Origin: Pseudomonadota bacterium
GTDB lineage: Bacteria; Pseudomonadota; Gammaproteobacteria; Steroidobacterales; Steroidobacteraceae
Direction of reading: 5' to 3'
DNA length: 34,246 nucleotides
Assembly: GCA_021816775.1 (NCBI GenBank)
Contig: JAKAXA010000037.1
Location: forward strand, 1-34,246
The notes under the pieces were generated by a model. It made no database searches. It was not told the origin of the DNA and saw nothing but the letters and a program-made list of their open reading frames with translations. Of the stretch, positions 15,055-24,609 are shown in pieces (positions within the stretch are counted from its first letter, which is position 1; each line of letters starts with the position of its first letter). A program made the translations under genes and the position numbers.

Positions 15055-16065
15055 TCAATCGGCGCGCACGGGCTGGGGGTGCGCGTGCATCGAGCCGGCC
15101 GGCCGCAGGCACTGCACACTGAAGAGCCGCTGCGGATCGGTCCACACCTGCATCACGCGCAGTCCGGCGCGCTTGGCGATGCGTGCGAAGGACTCGCACG
15201 AGTACTTGCAGCTGATCTCGACCTGCATCGCTTCCCCGGCCGCGAAGTGGAAGCGGTGTCCGTCGACGCTCACCTCCTGCTCGGCGCGGCTGACGATATG
15301 CGTCTCGATCCGCTCGCGCTCGGGATGGTAGCGCGCGCGGTGGCGGAAGGCGCGCAGGTCGAAGTCAGCGCCCAGCTCCTCGTTGAGCCGGCGCAGCAGA
15401 TTCAGGGTGAACTCGGCCGTGACGCCGGCCGCATCGTTGTAGGCGGCCTCGATGAGCGGCTCGGGCTTGACCAGATCCACTCCGACCAGCGCCATCCCGT
15501 CGGGGCCCATCTCGCGGCGCATTTGACTCAGCAGACACACCGCCGCGTCGGTGTCGAAATTGCCGATGGTGGAGCCCGGAAAGTAGATCACGGTGCGCCG
15601 GGGCGAGCGCACCGGCTCGGGCAGGGTGAGCGGCTGGGTGAAATCGGCCCACACCGGCAGCATCTGCGTGCCCGGAAACTGCCCGCTCAGGCGCTCGACG
15701 CTCGCGCCGAGCGCGCTGCGCGAGATCTCAACCGGCACATACGCCACGACGTCGGCGAGACGCTCAAGCAGCAGCGGCGTCTTCGTTGCGCTGCCGCTGC
15801 CGTACTCGACGAGCAGTGTGCGCGGTCCGAGGGCGGCGGCGATCGCCGCGGCGTGCGCGCGCATCAGTGAGAGCTCGGCCCGCGTCAGGTAGTACTCCGG
15901 AAGCTCGCAGATGCGCTCGAACAGCTCCGAGCCGCGCGCGTCGTACAGGTATTTCGAGGGCAGCCGCTTGGGCCGGTGCGCGAGCCCGGCCAGCACCTCG
16001 CCGCGGATGCCCGCCGCGCTCGGATGCAGATCGTGCAGGAAGATCTCACTCGGTACGGTGCTCAT
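15055..16065 (-). CDS. egtD: L-histidine N-alpha-methyltransferase, ergothioneine synthesis
   Basis: EgtD trimethylates the alpha-amino group of histidine with SAM to give hercynine, the first step of ergothioneine synthesis. This 336-residue protein shows the family hallmarks LPSKYLYDARGSELFE, ICELPEYYLTRAEL, the SAM motif LVEYGSGSATKTPLLL (about 85-100), IYFPGSTIGNF and LVGVDLVKP. The start is the ATG that overlaps the egtB stop by four bases (ATGA). Longer in-frame extensions upstream are the shadow of egtB. The final dozen residues (PAGSMHAHPQPVRAD) extend slightly past the usual end of the family. Confidence 0.95.
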   Translation of the reverse strand: MSTVPSEIFLHDLHPSAAGIRGEVLAGLAHRPKRLPSKYLYDARGSELFERICELPEYYLTRAELSLMRAHAAAIAAALGPRTLLVEYGSGSATKTPLLLERLADVVAYVPVEISRSALGASVERLSGQFPGTQMLPVWADFTQPLTLPEPVRSPRRTVIYFPGSTIGNFDTDAAVCLLSQMRREMGPDGMALVGVDLVKPEPLIEAAYNDAAGVTAEFTLNLLRRLNEELGADFDLRAFRHRARYHPERERIETHIVSRAEQEVSVDGHRFHFAAGEAMQVEISCKYSCESFARIAKRAGLRVMQVWTDPQRLFSVQCLRPAGSMHAHPQPVRAD

Positions 16066-17339
16066 GGCAGATCCTTCGCCAGGCGAATGCCGCTGAACTG
16101 CCAGCGGTCGCGTGGATAGAAAAAATTCCGGTAGCTGGCCCGCACGTGGCCGCGCGGTGTCGCGCACGAGCCGCCGCGCAGCACCCACTGGCCGCACATG
16201 AACTTGCCGTTGTACTCCCCGAGCGCCCCGGGCAGCGGCCTGAAGCCCGGATAGCCGACGTAGGGGCTGGAGGTCCACTCCCACACATCGCCGAACATCT
16301 GGCGCGGGCCATCCGCCTCGGCCGCGGCATCGGCCATGGGCTCGAGCGCGCCGTCGTCGGCGAAATGGCCGCTCTCGGGATCAAGCGCTGCGGCGAGCGT
16401 CTCCCACTCGGCCTCGAGCGGCAGCCGCGCGCCCGCCCACCGGGCAAACGCGTCGGCCTCGAAGAAGCTGACATGACACACCGGAGCGTGCGGGTCGAGC
16501 GCGCGCGGCCCGCCAAGCGTGAACGCGTGCGCCAGGTCCTCCCCCCAGTACAAGGGGCGCGACCAGCCCTCGCGCTGCACCGTGGCCCAGCCCTCGGACA
16601 TCCACAGCAGCGGCTCGCGGTAACCGCCGTCGCGGATGAATTGGGCGTACTCGGCGTTGGTCACGGGCCGATCAGCGATGGCATGCGGGTGCAGCAGCTC
16701 GCCGTGGCGCGGCAGCTCGTTGTCGTACGCGAAGCCGTCTCCCTCGAAACCGATGGCGACGATGCCGGGGCGGCCGTTGATGAAGCGCAGCGGCGTGGCG
16801 CGCCCGCCGGCCGGCCGGCGCGCCTGCAGGTACGCCGGCTGCAGCGGATTGCACGAGAACAGATGCTTCAGGTCGGTGAGCATCAGCTCCTGATGCTGCT
16901 GCTCGTGATGCAGGCCGAGGGCGATCAGGAAGGTGAGCTGCGCGTCGATCGGCGCATCGAGCCGTGCCAACACCTCGGCGTCGATGCGGGCGCGATAGGC
17001 GCAGATCTCAGCCAGCGTCGGGCGGGTGAGCAACCCGCGCTCGCTGCGGGTGTGCAGGGGTCCGGCGCTGTGATAGTACGAGTTGAAGAGGAAGTGCCAC
17101 TCGGGGTGCAGCGGCGCCGGCCCCTCGCCGCCGCGTCCGAGCACAAAGCGCTCGAAGAACCAGGTGGTGTGCGCCAGATGCCACTTGGTGGGGCTCGCAT
17201 CCGGCATGGACTGCACGACAGTGTCCTCGGGCGCAAGTGCGGCGCACAGCGCAAGCGAGCGGCCGCGTACCCGCTCGTACCACTCGCCGCAGGTGATCGG
17301 CGAGTGCGCGGATGCCAGGTTGTCGCGAGCCAAAGACAT
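16062..17339 (-). CDS. egtB: Ergothioneine biosynthesis iron-dependent sulfoxide synthase
   Basis: EgtB joins hercynine to a cysteine-type thiol using non-haem iron and oxygen. This 425-residue protein has an N-terminal DinB-like domain supplying the iron ligands (WHLAHTTWFFE with His54/His57, and HHEQQHQELM with His145 and His149). The C-terminal formylglycine-generating-enzyme-like domain has PVTNAEYAQFIRDGGY, HVSFFEADAFARWAGARLP, MFGDVWEWTSSPY and WVLRGGSCATPRGHVRASYR. It is immediately followed by egtD in an overlapping pair. No egtA, egtC or egtE is nearby, so the shorter EgtB-EgtD pathway with cysteine as sulfur donor is likely. Confidence 0.95.
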   Translation of the reverse strand: MSLARDNLASAHSPITCGEWYERVRGRSLALCAALAPEDTVVQSMPDASPTKWHLAHTTWFFERFVLGRGGEGPAPLHPEWHFLFNSYYHSAGPLHTRSERGLLTRPTLAEICAYRARIDAEVLARLDAPIDAQLTFLIALGLHHEQQHQELMLTDLKHLFSCNPLQPAYLQARRPAGGRATPLRFINGRPGIVAIGFEGDGFAYDNELPRHGELLHPHAIADRPVTNAEYAQFIRDGGYREPLLWMSEGWATVQREGWSRPLYWGEDLAHAFTLGGPRALDPHAPVCHVSFFEADAFARWAGARLPLEAEWETLAAALDPESGHFADDGALEPMADAAAEADGPRQMFGDVWEWTSSPYVGYPGFRPLPGALGEYNGKFMCGQWVLRGGSCATPRGHVRASYRNFFYPRDRWQFSGIRLAKDLP

Positions 17340-17565
17340 CGTTTGCAGTCGCTTGGCGCCGGCACGCGGGCCGCGATTGCTCCTTCGCTGCGGCCCTCGA
17401 GACCGTCCTATGCCGTCCGGGGTCTATCATTATGTTTGAACTCGCGCGATCTTTCCACCCTTTTGTCCATTTGCGCCGAGCGGCCTCCGGCGGCCCCCGC
17501 GCTGCAGCGCGAATGAACCGATCGTGCGCCGCCCAACACGAGCATCGCGCTCGCGGGCGGCTCTC

Positions 17566-18489
17566 TCAGGCGAGCGGCTTGCGCGCGGTCAGGTAGGCCA
17601 TGCGGTCGATGCTCACCGCGCGCGGATCCTCGATGACCGGGCGCATGCTGCGCTCGAACAGCTCGCGCTCCTCGGCGTTGAACTGCTCGGCCAGGATGAC
17701 GCTCAGCGGCGGGGCGAGCGGATGCGGGGAGCTGTTCACGAACACCTCCCACGAGCGCACGATCGAGGCAAAGGAGTCGATGTGCAGCTCCAGGTGCACC
17801 TCGACGAACCCCGCGTTCTGGGCGAAGCGCACCAGGTCGCGCTCGCAGTAGCCCGCGATCGCGCTGGCGCGGATCTTCTCCTCCGTGTCGGGAAACTGCG
17901 CGGCCTTCCAGCGGTGCAGCAGCCGCATCAGCGGGCTCACCTCGGCCGGCGGCTTGGATTCGATCACGGCTCTGATCGCCTGCGCCGCGACCGCTTCGTC
18001 CTGAAACACCGGCTCGGCGAGGGAGATGCGGCCGCCCGGCCGCAAGACGCGGTGGAATTCACGCAGCGCGCCGATCTTGTCGTGCACGTACGCGAGCACC
18101 GAGCGCGTGAGCACCGCATCGAGCGATGCATCATCGATGCCTTCGAGGCGATCGGCCGCGGCGCGCACGAACGTACACCGGTCCGCGACGCCGTGCTCGA
18201 GCGCCTGTGCCCTGGCATGGCGCAGCATCGGCTCGGACACATCGGTGAGCCACACGCGCAGTGCGCCGCCGACGCGCTCGATCGCCCGCAGCGCAAGCAG
18301 CCCTTCACCGGCGCCGACATCGGCGATTGTCTGGCCGGCCTCGAGGCGCGCCCCGTCGAGCACGCGCTCGACGTAGCGCTCGACCATCGCGCGCATTGCC
18401 CGCTCGTATTCGGCGTCGCCGCCGTGGCGCCGGTGCAGCAGCCATTGCGACCAGACATCGGTTGCGTGCAAGTCTTCCTCACTCGCCAT
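17566..18489 (-). CDS. Class I SAM-dependent methyltransferase
   Basis: This 307-residue protein has a standard methyltransferase core: motif I TIADVGAGEGLLALRAI (about 54-70), VWLTDVSEPMLRHARAQ, and FHRVLRPGGRISLAEPVFQDE. An unusual C-terminal region follows (LELHIDSFASIVRSWEVFVN, then LAEQFNAEERELFE). The substrate is unknown. It lies 226 bases downstream of egtB on the same strand, possibly an independent unit, and is divergent from the sulfotransferase. Confidence 0.85.
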   Translation of the reverse strand: MASEEDLHATDVWSQWLLHRRHGGDAEYERAMRAMVERYVERVLDGARLEAGQTIADVGAGEGLLALRAIERVGGALRVWLTDVSEPMLRHARAQALEHGVADRCTFVRAAADRLEGIDDASLDAVLTRSVLAYVHDKIGALREFHRVLRPGGRISLAEPVFQDEAVAAQAIRAVIESKPPAEVSPLMRLLHRWKAAQFPDTEEKIRASAIAGYCERDLVRFAQNAGFVEVHLELHIDSFASIVRSWEVFVNSSPHPLAPPLSVILAEQFNAEERELFERSMRPVIEDPRAVSIDRMAYLTARKPLA

Positions 18490-18641
18490 GCGTCATCGGG
18501 CTCCCGCAGGACAGGGCCGACATCTTACGCGAGCGCGTGAACTGCGCACGCCGCGGTCATTGCAATTCCGCCGTGTGCACCGCAAACTCGACGGCGATCT
18601 GACCGGACGCGCTCGCTCGCTGACGCTCGAAGGGGCAACCC

Positions 18642-19382
18642 ATGGGGCTTGAGGTCATCGGTGCCGGTTTTGGCCGCACCGGCACTGAGTCGACGTACAC
18701 CGCGCTCAATCGGCTCGGCTTCCCGTGCTATCACATGCGGGAGGTGATCGACAACAAGGCGAACAAGGGACACCTGGAGTTCTGGCGCAAGGTGGCGAAC
18801 TCGCCGCCCGGAACGCGCCACGACTGGGACCGGGTGTTCGGCAATTACGCCGCGACCGTCGACAATCCCGGCTGCTGCGTCTGGCGCGAGCTGCTCGCGC
18901 ATTACCCGCAGGCGAAGGTGCTGCTCACCTTGCACCCGGGCGGCGCCGAGGCCTGGTACGACAGCACGATCGACACCATTTATTTCACCGAGACGCTCTG
19001 GCAGTTCAAGGTGCTCAAGTGGCTCACGCCCTTTGCGCGCAAGTTCGGCGACGTGTCGCGCAAGCTCGTGTGGGGGCGCGCGCTGAAGGGCGTGATGGGC
19101 GATCGCAGCAAGGCGGTGGAGCGCTATCGGGCCTACCTCGAGGAGGTCAAGGCGCAGGTTCCCCCCGAGCGCCTGCTCGTGTTTCAGGTCACCGAGGGGT
19201 GGGCGCCGCTGTGCCGGTTTCTCGGCGTGCCTGAGCCGTCTGAGCCCTTTCCCAACCTCAACAGCCGCCCGGCAATCAAACAGAACATCCGCAATCTGAT
19301 CCGCGCATGCTATGTGACCGTCGGGCTCTACGCCGCCATTGCGGCGCTGATCGCCGGCGCGCTCTACTGGGCGCTGCGCTGA
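18642..19382 (+). CDS. Sulfotransferase family protein with C-terminal membrane anchor
   Basis: This 246-residue protein belongs to the P-loop sulfotransferase fold, which transfers sulfate from PAPS to an acceptor. The N-terminal GAGFGRTGTEST (residues 7-18) is the 5'-phosphosulfate-binding loop. KVLLTLHPGGAEAWYDS resembles the 3'-phosphate-binding segment, and VTEGWAPLCRFLGVPEPSEPFP closes the core. A hydrophobic helix near the end (VTVGLYAAIAALIAGALYWA) suggests tail-anchoring to the inner membrane. The acceptor is unknown. It is divergent from the methyltransferase and stops 13 bases before the convergent opgD end. Confidence 0.85.
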   Translation: MGLEVIGAGFGRTGTESTYTALNRLGFPCYHMREVIDNKANKGHLEFWRKVANSPPGTRHDWDRVFGNYAATVDNPGCCVWRELLAHYPQAKVLLTLHPGGAEAWYDSTIDTIYFTETLWQFKVLKWLTPFARKFGDVSRKLVWGRALKGVMGDRSKAVERYRAYLEEVKAQVPPERLLVFQVTEGWAPLCRFLGVPEPSEPFPNLNSRPAIKQNIRNLIRACYVTVGLYAAIAALIAGALYWALR

Positions 19383-19395
19383 GGCGCCGGCGCGC

Positions 19396-21006
19396 TCACC
19401 CCTCGATGTACTGACGCTGCACCTCGAGCGGCGGGGGCGTGTACTGGTACATCCAGGTCTCGGTGAGCGCCTGGCCGTCGAGCGACAGATACAGCCTGAG
19501 GTTGATCGGCTCGCCGGCCTCAGCGGGCACCAGATCGAACATGGCGCGCCAGCCCTTGATCGGCAGCAGCGGCCGGGCGGAGACCAGCTGCACCTTGCCC
19601 GCGGAGGCGCTGACCACCGCGAGCACCTTGTCATCGGGGGCGAGCATCGGCAGATCGCCGCCGATGAAATCGACCACGAAGCGCCAGGAGAATTCGGTGC
19701 GCTTCTGCCCGACGATCCCGCCGATGCCATCGCGAGTGGCCTCGACGTGCGCCAGATGGGGTTTGAAGGGATTGTCGCGGCACCAGTAGAGCCGATAGCC
19801 GTAGACATACTCCCGGCCGGGCACGACCTCCCCGGCCGGGTTCCAGAACGCCACGATGTTGTCCATCGTTTCGTCGGTGGTCGGGATCTCCACCAGCATG
19901 ACCGCGCCCTGGCCCCAGGCGCCCTTGGGCGCCACCCAGCAGCCGGGGCGGCGGTTGTACCAGACGCCATCGTCCTGGTAGTCGGAGAACTTGTGGTCGC
20001 GCTGCATCAGGCCGAAGCCGCGCGGATTGTCGTCGAGGTACGAGTTGACCCGCAGCACGCCCGGATTGGTGAGCGGCCGCCAGATCCACTCGCCCTCGCC
20101 GGTGTGCATCTGCAGGCCGTCCGAGTCGTGGATTTGCGGGCGCCAGTCGTCGGCGACCCGGTGATCGTTCTCGCCGACCAGGTACATGCTGGTCCCGGGC
20201 GCGATGCCGAGCCGCGCGATCTGCCGGCGAGGGTAGAGCGTGAAGTCCACGTCCATCACCAGCGTGCTGGCGACGTCGATGATGAAGCGATAGGCGCCCG
20301 CGACGCTCGGGGAATCAAGCAGCGCATAGACGGTGAGCAGCGTCGACTCGCGCGCGGGCTTGTGCAGATAGAAGGCGACGAAGTCCGGGAATTCCTCCGG
20401 CTGCGCCATGCCGGTGTCGATCGCCAGGCCCCGCTGGGACATGCCGTACTGGCCGCTGCCGTCGACGGCGCGGAAGTACGAGGCGCCCTGGAACACCGCG
20501 CGGTCATCCGCCCAGTCGGTGTGAAAGAGCACGTTGAAGCCGGAGAAGCCGAGGTGCGGGGGAATCTGCGCCGGCTTCAGCCCTGATTGGCTGTAGTCGA
20601 ACAGGTTGGGGTCGAAGAGAATGCGCCGGGCGATGCCCTGATCGAGCGCGTACATGCGCACCGGGCGCTTCATGGTGAAGCCCAGGTGATCGAAGCGGAT
20701 GCGGAAGAAGAGGTCCTCCTCGTACCACAGGGTCCGCTCGGGACGGTAGGTGATCGATTCCCACTGGCTCCAGCTGAGCTTGCGGATCGCCGGCGGCAGC
20801 GGCGGCACCGGCTCGCTGTACACCGTGAGGGACATCGAGCGCGCGAGCGCCTTCAGCCAGGCGAAGTTGAACGGCCGGGGCGCACCGAAGCGCGTGATGC
20901 CGCGCGCCGGTCCGTGCTGCGCTTGCTTGTGCTTGAACTCCATCGGCCAGGGGGCGATCGCGGCGAGACTGGCCGCGCCGCCGCGCAAAAATCCGCGTCG
21001 ATGCAT
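19396..21006 (-). CDS. opgD: Glucan biosynthesis protein D, Tat-exported
   Basis: This 536-residue periplasmic protein of the OpgG/OpgD (MdoG) family is involved in shaping osmoregulated periplasmic glucans. A twin-arginine signal peptide opens it (HRRGFLRGGAASLAAIAPWP), as is typical for OpgD and not OpgG. Family landmarks include WYEEDLFFRIRFDHLGF, RGLAIDTGMAQPEEFPDF, DNPRGFGLMQRDHKFSDYQD and PKGAWGQGAVMLVEIPTTDE. It is the last gene of the opgG-opgH-opgD run, 20 bases after opgH, with GAGGAG at a good distance before the start. An ATG directly upstream (21009) is an alternative start. Confidence 0.93.
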   Translation of the reverse strand: MHRRGFLRGGAASLAAIAPWPMEFKHKQAQHGPARGITRFGAPRPFNFAWLKALARSMSLTVYSEPVPPLPPAIRKLSWSQWESITYRPERTLWYEEDLFFRIRFDHLGFTMKRPVRMYALDQGIARRILFDPNLFDYSQSGLKPAQIPPHLGFSGFNVLFHTDWADDRAVFQGASYFRAVDGSGQYGMSQRGLAIDTGMAQPEEFPDFVAFYLHKPARESTLLTVYALLDSPSVAGAYRFIIDVASTLVMDVDFTLYPRRQIARLGIAPGTSMYLVGENDHRVADDWRPQIHDSDGLQMHTGEGEWIWRPLTNPGVLRVNSYLDDNPRGFGLMQRDHKFSDYQDDGVWYNRRPGCWVAPKGAWGQGAVMLVEIPTTDETMDNIVAFWNPAGEVVPGREYVYGYRLYWCRDNPFKPHLAHVEATRDGIGGIVGQKRTEFSWRFVVDFIGGDLPMLAPDDKVLAVVSASAGKVQLVSARPLLPIKGWRAMFDLVPAEAGEPINLRLYLSLDGQALTETWMYQYTPPPLEVQRQYIEG

Positions 21007-21028
21007 CACTGGCTCCTCGGTTCGTTCC

Positions 21029-23008
21029 TCATAGCAGGTGCTTGCCGCGTGTCAGTGCCGCGCGCAGGCTGAACAGGTAGCGCGGCGCGCTCGGCTTCAT
21101 CGGCAGCGGCGCGCGCGGCGGAACGCGATGCTCCAGGTCGCGCAGCAGCTCGTGTGCCGCGGCCGCATCCGTGGGCGGCCCGGGGGGCGCGTTCGGTGCG
21201 GCCAACGTCGGGTGCGCGAGACGCTGCTGCAGGGAGGCGAGCTCCGCGGGCGGATCGCTCTCCTCGGGCGTCAGCAGCAGCCGGTGGCGGCGCAGCCATT
21301 GCCCCGGCGCGACGCGGCTGGTGAACATCGTGAGCGGCACCGAGAGCACCATGCCGGCGAGCACCGGCAGCAGCCATCCGATGTAGCGCGGCGCGAACTC
21401 CAGGATGAACGCGCCCCAGATGAGCCCGATCAGCACGTGTCCCGCGTGCCGGCGCAGGGCCTCTGTCAGGCCGATGCCGCGGTCCCCGCGCTCCTGGGCG
21501 TGCCAGGTGACCGGTCTGCCGGCGAGCGTGCTCAGCACGAAGGCGGTGTGAAACAGCATCATCGCCGGGGCAAGGAGGATGCTGAAGATCTGCTCGAGCA
21601 GCAGGCTCAATCCGATGCGTGAGGCGCCGCCGAAGCCGCGCCGCAGCCGCGGATCGCGGATCGCCAGCAGCGCGGCGAGCACCTTCGGTCCGAACAGGGC
21701 CACGGCCGTGAGCGACAGGAGCGCGGCGATTTCCCCGTCGCGGTAGTGGGGCCAGTTCGGGAACAGCCCGTGGTGCCCCGGTGGGAAGTACTGGTGGCCG
21801 TGCAGCGCCTGCAGGATGACCACGGTCGAGCTCAGCGCCAGCATGATCAGCCATAGCGGGGAGGTCAGGTAGGAGAGCACGCCGTTGACCAGGTGCACGC
21901 GGCTCAGCCAGTACAGGCCGCGCATCGGCAGCAGGCCCAGGTGCTGGATGTTGCCCTGGGCCCAGCGCTTGTCGCGCGCCGCGTAGTCGATGACGTTCGA
22001 GGGAATCTCCTCCCAGCTGCCCCGATCGGTCGGCAGCAGCCACACCTCGTAGCCGGCGCGGCGCATGAACGCCGCCTCGACGAAGTCGTGGCTCAGAATC
22101 TCCCCGCCGAGCGGCGCCGAGCCGGGCAGACGGGGCAGGGCGCAGAACGCCGCAAACGCCTTCAGGCGCAGGATCGCGTTGTGGCCCCAGTAGTTGGAAT
22201 CCCCGAGCTGCCAGTACGCCAGCCCGCTGGCGAGCATCGGGCTGCTCAATCGCGCGGCGAACTGGATGATCCGGGCGAACAGCGTGTCGCGGCCGGTGGG
22301 CAGCGGCAGCGTCTGGATGATGCCGGCGCGCGGATTGGCGTCCATCAGCTGCGCCATCTCGAGCAGCGTCTCGCCGGACATGACGCTGTCGGCATCGAGC
22401 ACGATCGCGTAGTCGTACGCGCCGCCCCAGTTGTTGATGAAATCGGCGATGTTGCCGGCTTTGCGGGCGGTGTTCTCCGGCCGGCGCCGGTAGAAGATGC
22501 GCCCGCGTGCATTGTGGCGCATCACCAGCTCGCGCCAGGCGGCCTCCTCGGCGGCCCCGACGTCGTGCTTGCGCGTGTCCGATAGGATGAACAGATCGAA
22601 CGCGGCCCGCTCCGGCAGGCGCTCGATCGAGGACCAGATGACCTCGAGCCCCGCCGCCACGCGGGCAGTGTCCTCGTTGTAGATCGGCATGATCACGGCG
22701 GTGCGGCCGCGCAGCGGCGCCACCGCGCGCCAGCGCTCGTGGATCTGAGCCGTGTCCTCGCCGCGCCATCTGATCACGAAGCCCGCGGCGGCGGTCCAGA
22801 AGGAGGCCGCGATCCACAGGAACAGAACGAAGAACACCACGAGCCCGGCGCGATCGAGATCGTTCAGGCCGTTGGCCGCGAGGATGTCCCACATCATGGT
22901 CGTGGCCGCCGCCGCGGTGAGCAGTGACAGCCCGAAGAAGACCGTCCGCCGCCGCCTCGCGAGGCGCCGCAGCCAGTCGGTTCTCGGGCTCACGATCGCG
23001 GTGTCCAT
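21029..23008 (-). CDS. opgH: Glucans biosynthesis glucosyltransferase H
   Basis: OpgH is the inner-membrane glycosyltransferase (GT2) that makes the beta-glucan backbone of periplasmic glucans from UDP-glucose. In this 659-residue copy, transmembrane helices at about 22-42 and 53-78 precede the GT domain. The GT domain has VIMPIYNED (106-113), the DxD motif LDADS (Asp205, Asp207) and RWAQGN (348-353). Further membrane helices follow. E. coli OpgH is about 850 residues; the long N-terminal extension there is missing here. Its start overlaps the end of opgG by 19 bases, so the two are coupled. Longer upstream reading is the shadow of opgG. Confidence 0.95.
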   Translation of the reverse strand: MDTAIVSPRTDWLRRLARRRRTVFFGLSLLTAAAATTMMWDILAANGLNDLDRAGLVVFFVLFLWIAASFWTAAAGFVIRWRGEDTAQIHERWRAVAPLRGRTAVIMPIYNEDTARVAAGLEVIWSSIERLPERAAFDLFILSDTRKHDVGAAEEAAWRELVMRHNARGRIFYRRRPENTARKAGNIADFINNWGGAYDYAIVLDADSVMSGETLLEMAQLMDANPRAGIIQTLPLPTGRDTLFARIIQFAARLSSPMLASGLAYWQLGDSNYWGHNAILRLKAFAAFCALPRLPGSAPLGGEILSHDFVEAAFMRRAGYEVWLLPTDRGSWEEIPSNVIDYAARDKRWAQGNIQHLGLLPMRGLYWLSRVHLVNGVLSYLTSPLWLIMLALSSTVVILQALHGHQYFPPGHHGLFPNWPHYRDGEIAALLSLTAVALFGPKVLAALLAIRDPRLRRGFGGASRIGLSLLLEQIFSILLAPAMMLFHTAFVLSTLAGRPVTWHAQERGDRGIGLTEALRRHAGHVLIGLIWGAFILEFAPRYIGWLLPVLAGMVLSVPLTMFTSRVAPGQWLRRHRLLLTPEESDPPAELASLQQRLAHPTLAAPNAPPGPPTDAAAAHELLRDLEHRVPPRAPLPMKPSAPRYLFSLRAALTRGKHLL

Positions 23009-24609
23009 TGATTCGTCCAGGTCTCGGTCAGCGCGGCACCGTAGAGCTCGAGATAACAGTGCACGTCGATCGGCCGTCCTGAGCTCGGACGCACCGTGAA
23101 GCTCACTCGCCAGTGGCCGTTCTCGGGCAGGCGTTGCGTGCTGACGTCCGAGACCCGAGCGCCGAGCGCCGTCACGACGGCGCGCACCGGCTGGCTCGCG
23201 CGCAGTCCGTCCAGGTCCCCGCCGGTGAAATCGATGATCGTGCGGCTCAGACCGCCCACCGGGTGACCGTCGCGCACCACGGGCGCGAAGCGCGTGGCCG
23301 TCACACGGCCGCCGGGCGGCCAGCGCTCTCCGGAGTGCAGATAGGCCGACAGCACGTAGGAGAAGGCGAGCGGCTGTCCGGCGCGCACCGGCGCGCTCGG
23401 CACCCAGTAGGCATCGATGTTGTAGTCGATGTCCGCGTTGCTCGGGATCTCTACCAGCTCGACGCCGCCCTGGCCCCAGTTTCCGAGCGGCTCGACCCAG
23501 TAGCTCGGCCGGCTCTCGTAGCGGGCCACGGGATCCTCGTAATCGGCGAAGCGCCGGTCGCGCTGGATGAGCCCGAAGCCGCGCGGATTGTCGTCCATGA
23601 AACGGTTGACCTGCAGGCGCAGCGGATTGCGCAGCGGGCGCCACAGCCACTCCCCGCCGCCGGTGTGCATCATGAGCCCGTCGCTGTCGTGCACCTGCGG
23701 GCGCCAGTCATCGAAGCGCCGCCGCGCCGAGTTCATGCCGTAGAGAAACATCGAGGTGAGCGGGGCGATGCCAAGCTTGGCGATGCGCCGGCGCGGATAG
23801 AGCACCGCGCTCACCGTCACCTGGGTGATGGCCCCGGGGCGCACCAGGAAGCGATAGGCGCCGGTGAGACTCGGGCTGTCGAGCAGCGCATAGACGATCA
23901 TCGTGGTCGCCTCCGGCGCCGGCTTGACCAGCCAGAAGTCGGTGAAGTAGGGAATTTCCTCCCCACCCGTGGTGGCGGTGTCTATGGCGAGGCCCCGTGC
24001 CGTCACGCCCTCCTCCTGATTGCGTCCGAGCACGCGGAAATACGAGGCGCCGAGGAAGGCGAGGACCGCGCGGTGATGCGCGGGCGAGTCGAGCGGGTAG
24101 CGCAGCGAGAAGCCGGCGAAACCCAGGTTCCCCGGCAGCCGCGCGCGCGCGAGCGCGGCGGGGAATTCGAACAGCGACGGCCGGTAGGGCAGCTCGCGCA
24201 CCGCCGAGGCCGATACCGTGTAGATGTTCACCCGCCGCGTGAAGGCGAAGCCGCGATGATAGAACTCGACGTCGAACATCGAGTGGCCGCGCCACAGCGC
24301 ATCGGCGGGGCGGAAGCGGATCTGGTGATACTGCTCGTAGCTCAGTCTGCGCAGGATCCCGGGCAGGGGCGTGGAGCGGGTGCGATAGCCGTGCTCGGCG
24401 CGCAGCGCGGCCAGGCGCTCGACCGCAGCGAAGGTGAAACGCCGTACCATGCCCGGGGGCTGGGCGGGCGGCGGCGCCGCGAGGGCGCAGGCGAGAGGCG
24501 TGAGCGTCAGGAGCGCGGTGAGTGTTATTCGGGTCTTGACTGGCACCAATTTCTCGCAGGGCCCCAACGTCGATGCCGCGGCTTTGACTGCGTGCTTGAT
24601 TAGCGGCAT
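22990..24609 (-). CDS. opgG: Glucans biosynthesis protein G, periplasmic
   Basis: This periplasmic OpgG/MdoG family protein (about 539 residues from ATG 24609) is needed for osmoregulated glucan synthesis. A Sec-type signal region (TALLTLTPLACALAAPPPA) precedes the mature protein. Family landmarks are FDVEFYHRGFAFTRRVNIYT, RGLAIDTATTGGEEIPYFTDF, RPQVHDSDGLMMHTGGGEWL, DNPRGFGLIQRDRRFADYED and LGNWGQGGVELVEIPSN. The signal sequence begins well into this frame, so GTG 24546 is an equally likely start and gives a more normal signal peptide. It is the first gene of the glucan operon. Confidence 0.93.
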   Translation of the reverse strand: MPLIKHAVKAAASTLGPCEKLVPVKTRITLTALLTLTPLACALAAPPPAQPPGMVRRFTFAAVERLAALRAEHGYRTRSTPLPGILRRLSYEQYHQIRFRPADALWRGHSMFDVEFYHRGFAFTRRVNIYTVSASAVRELPYRPSLFEFPAALARARLPGNLGFAGFSLRYPLDSPAHHRAVLAFLGASYFRVLGRNQEEGVTARGLAIDTATTGGEEIPYFTDFWLVKPAPEATTMIVYALLDSPSLTGAYRFLVRPGAITQVTVSAVLYPRRRIAKLGIAPLTSMFLYGMNSARRRFDDWRPQVHDSDGLMMHTGGGEWLWRPLRNPLRLQVNRFMDDNPRGFGLIQRDRRFADYEDPVARYESRPSYWVEPLGNWGQGGVELVEIPSNADIDYNIDAYWVPSAPVRAGQPLAFSYVLSAYLHSGERWPPGGRVTATRFAPVVRDGHPVGGLSRTIIDFTGGDLDGLRASQPVRAVVTALGARVSDVSTQRLPENGHWRVSFTVRPSSGRPIDVHCYLELYGAALTETWTNQWTPRS

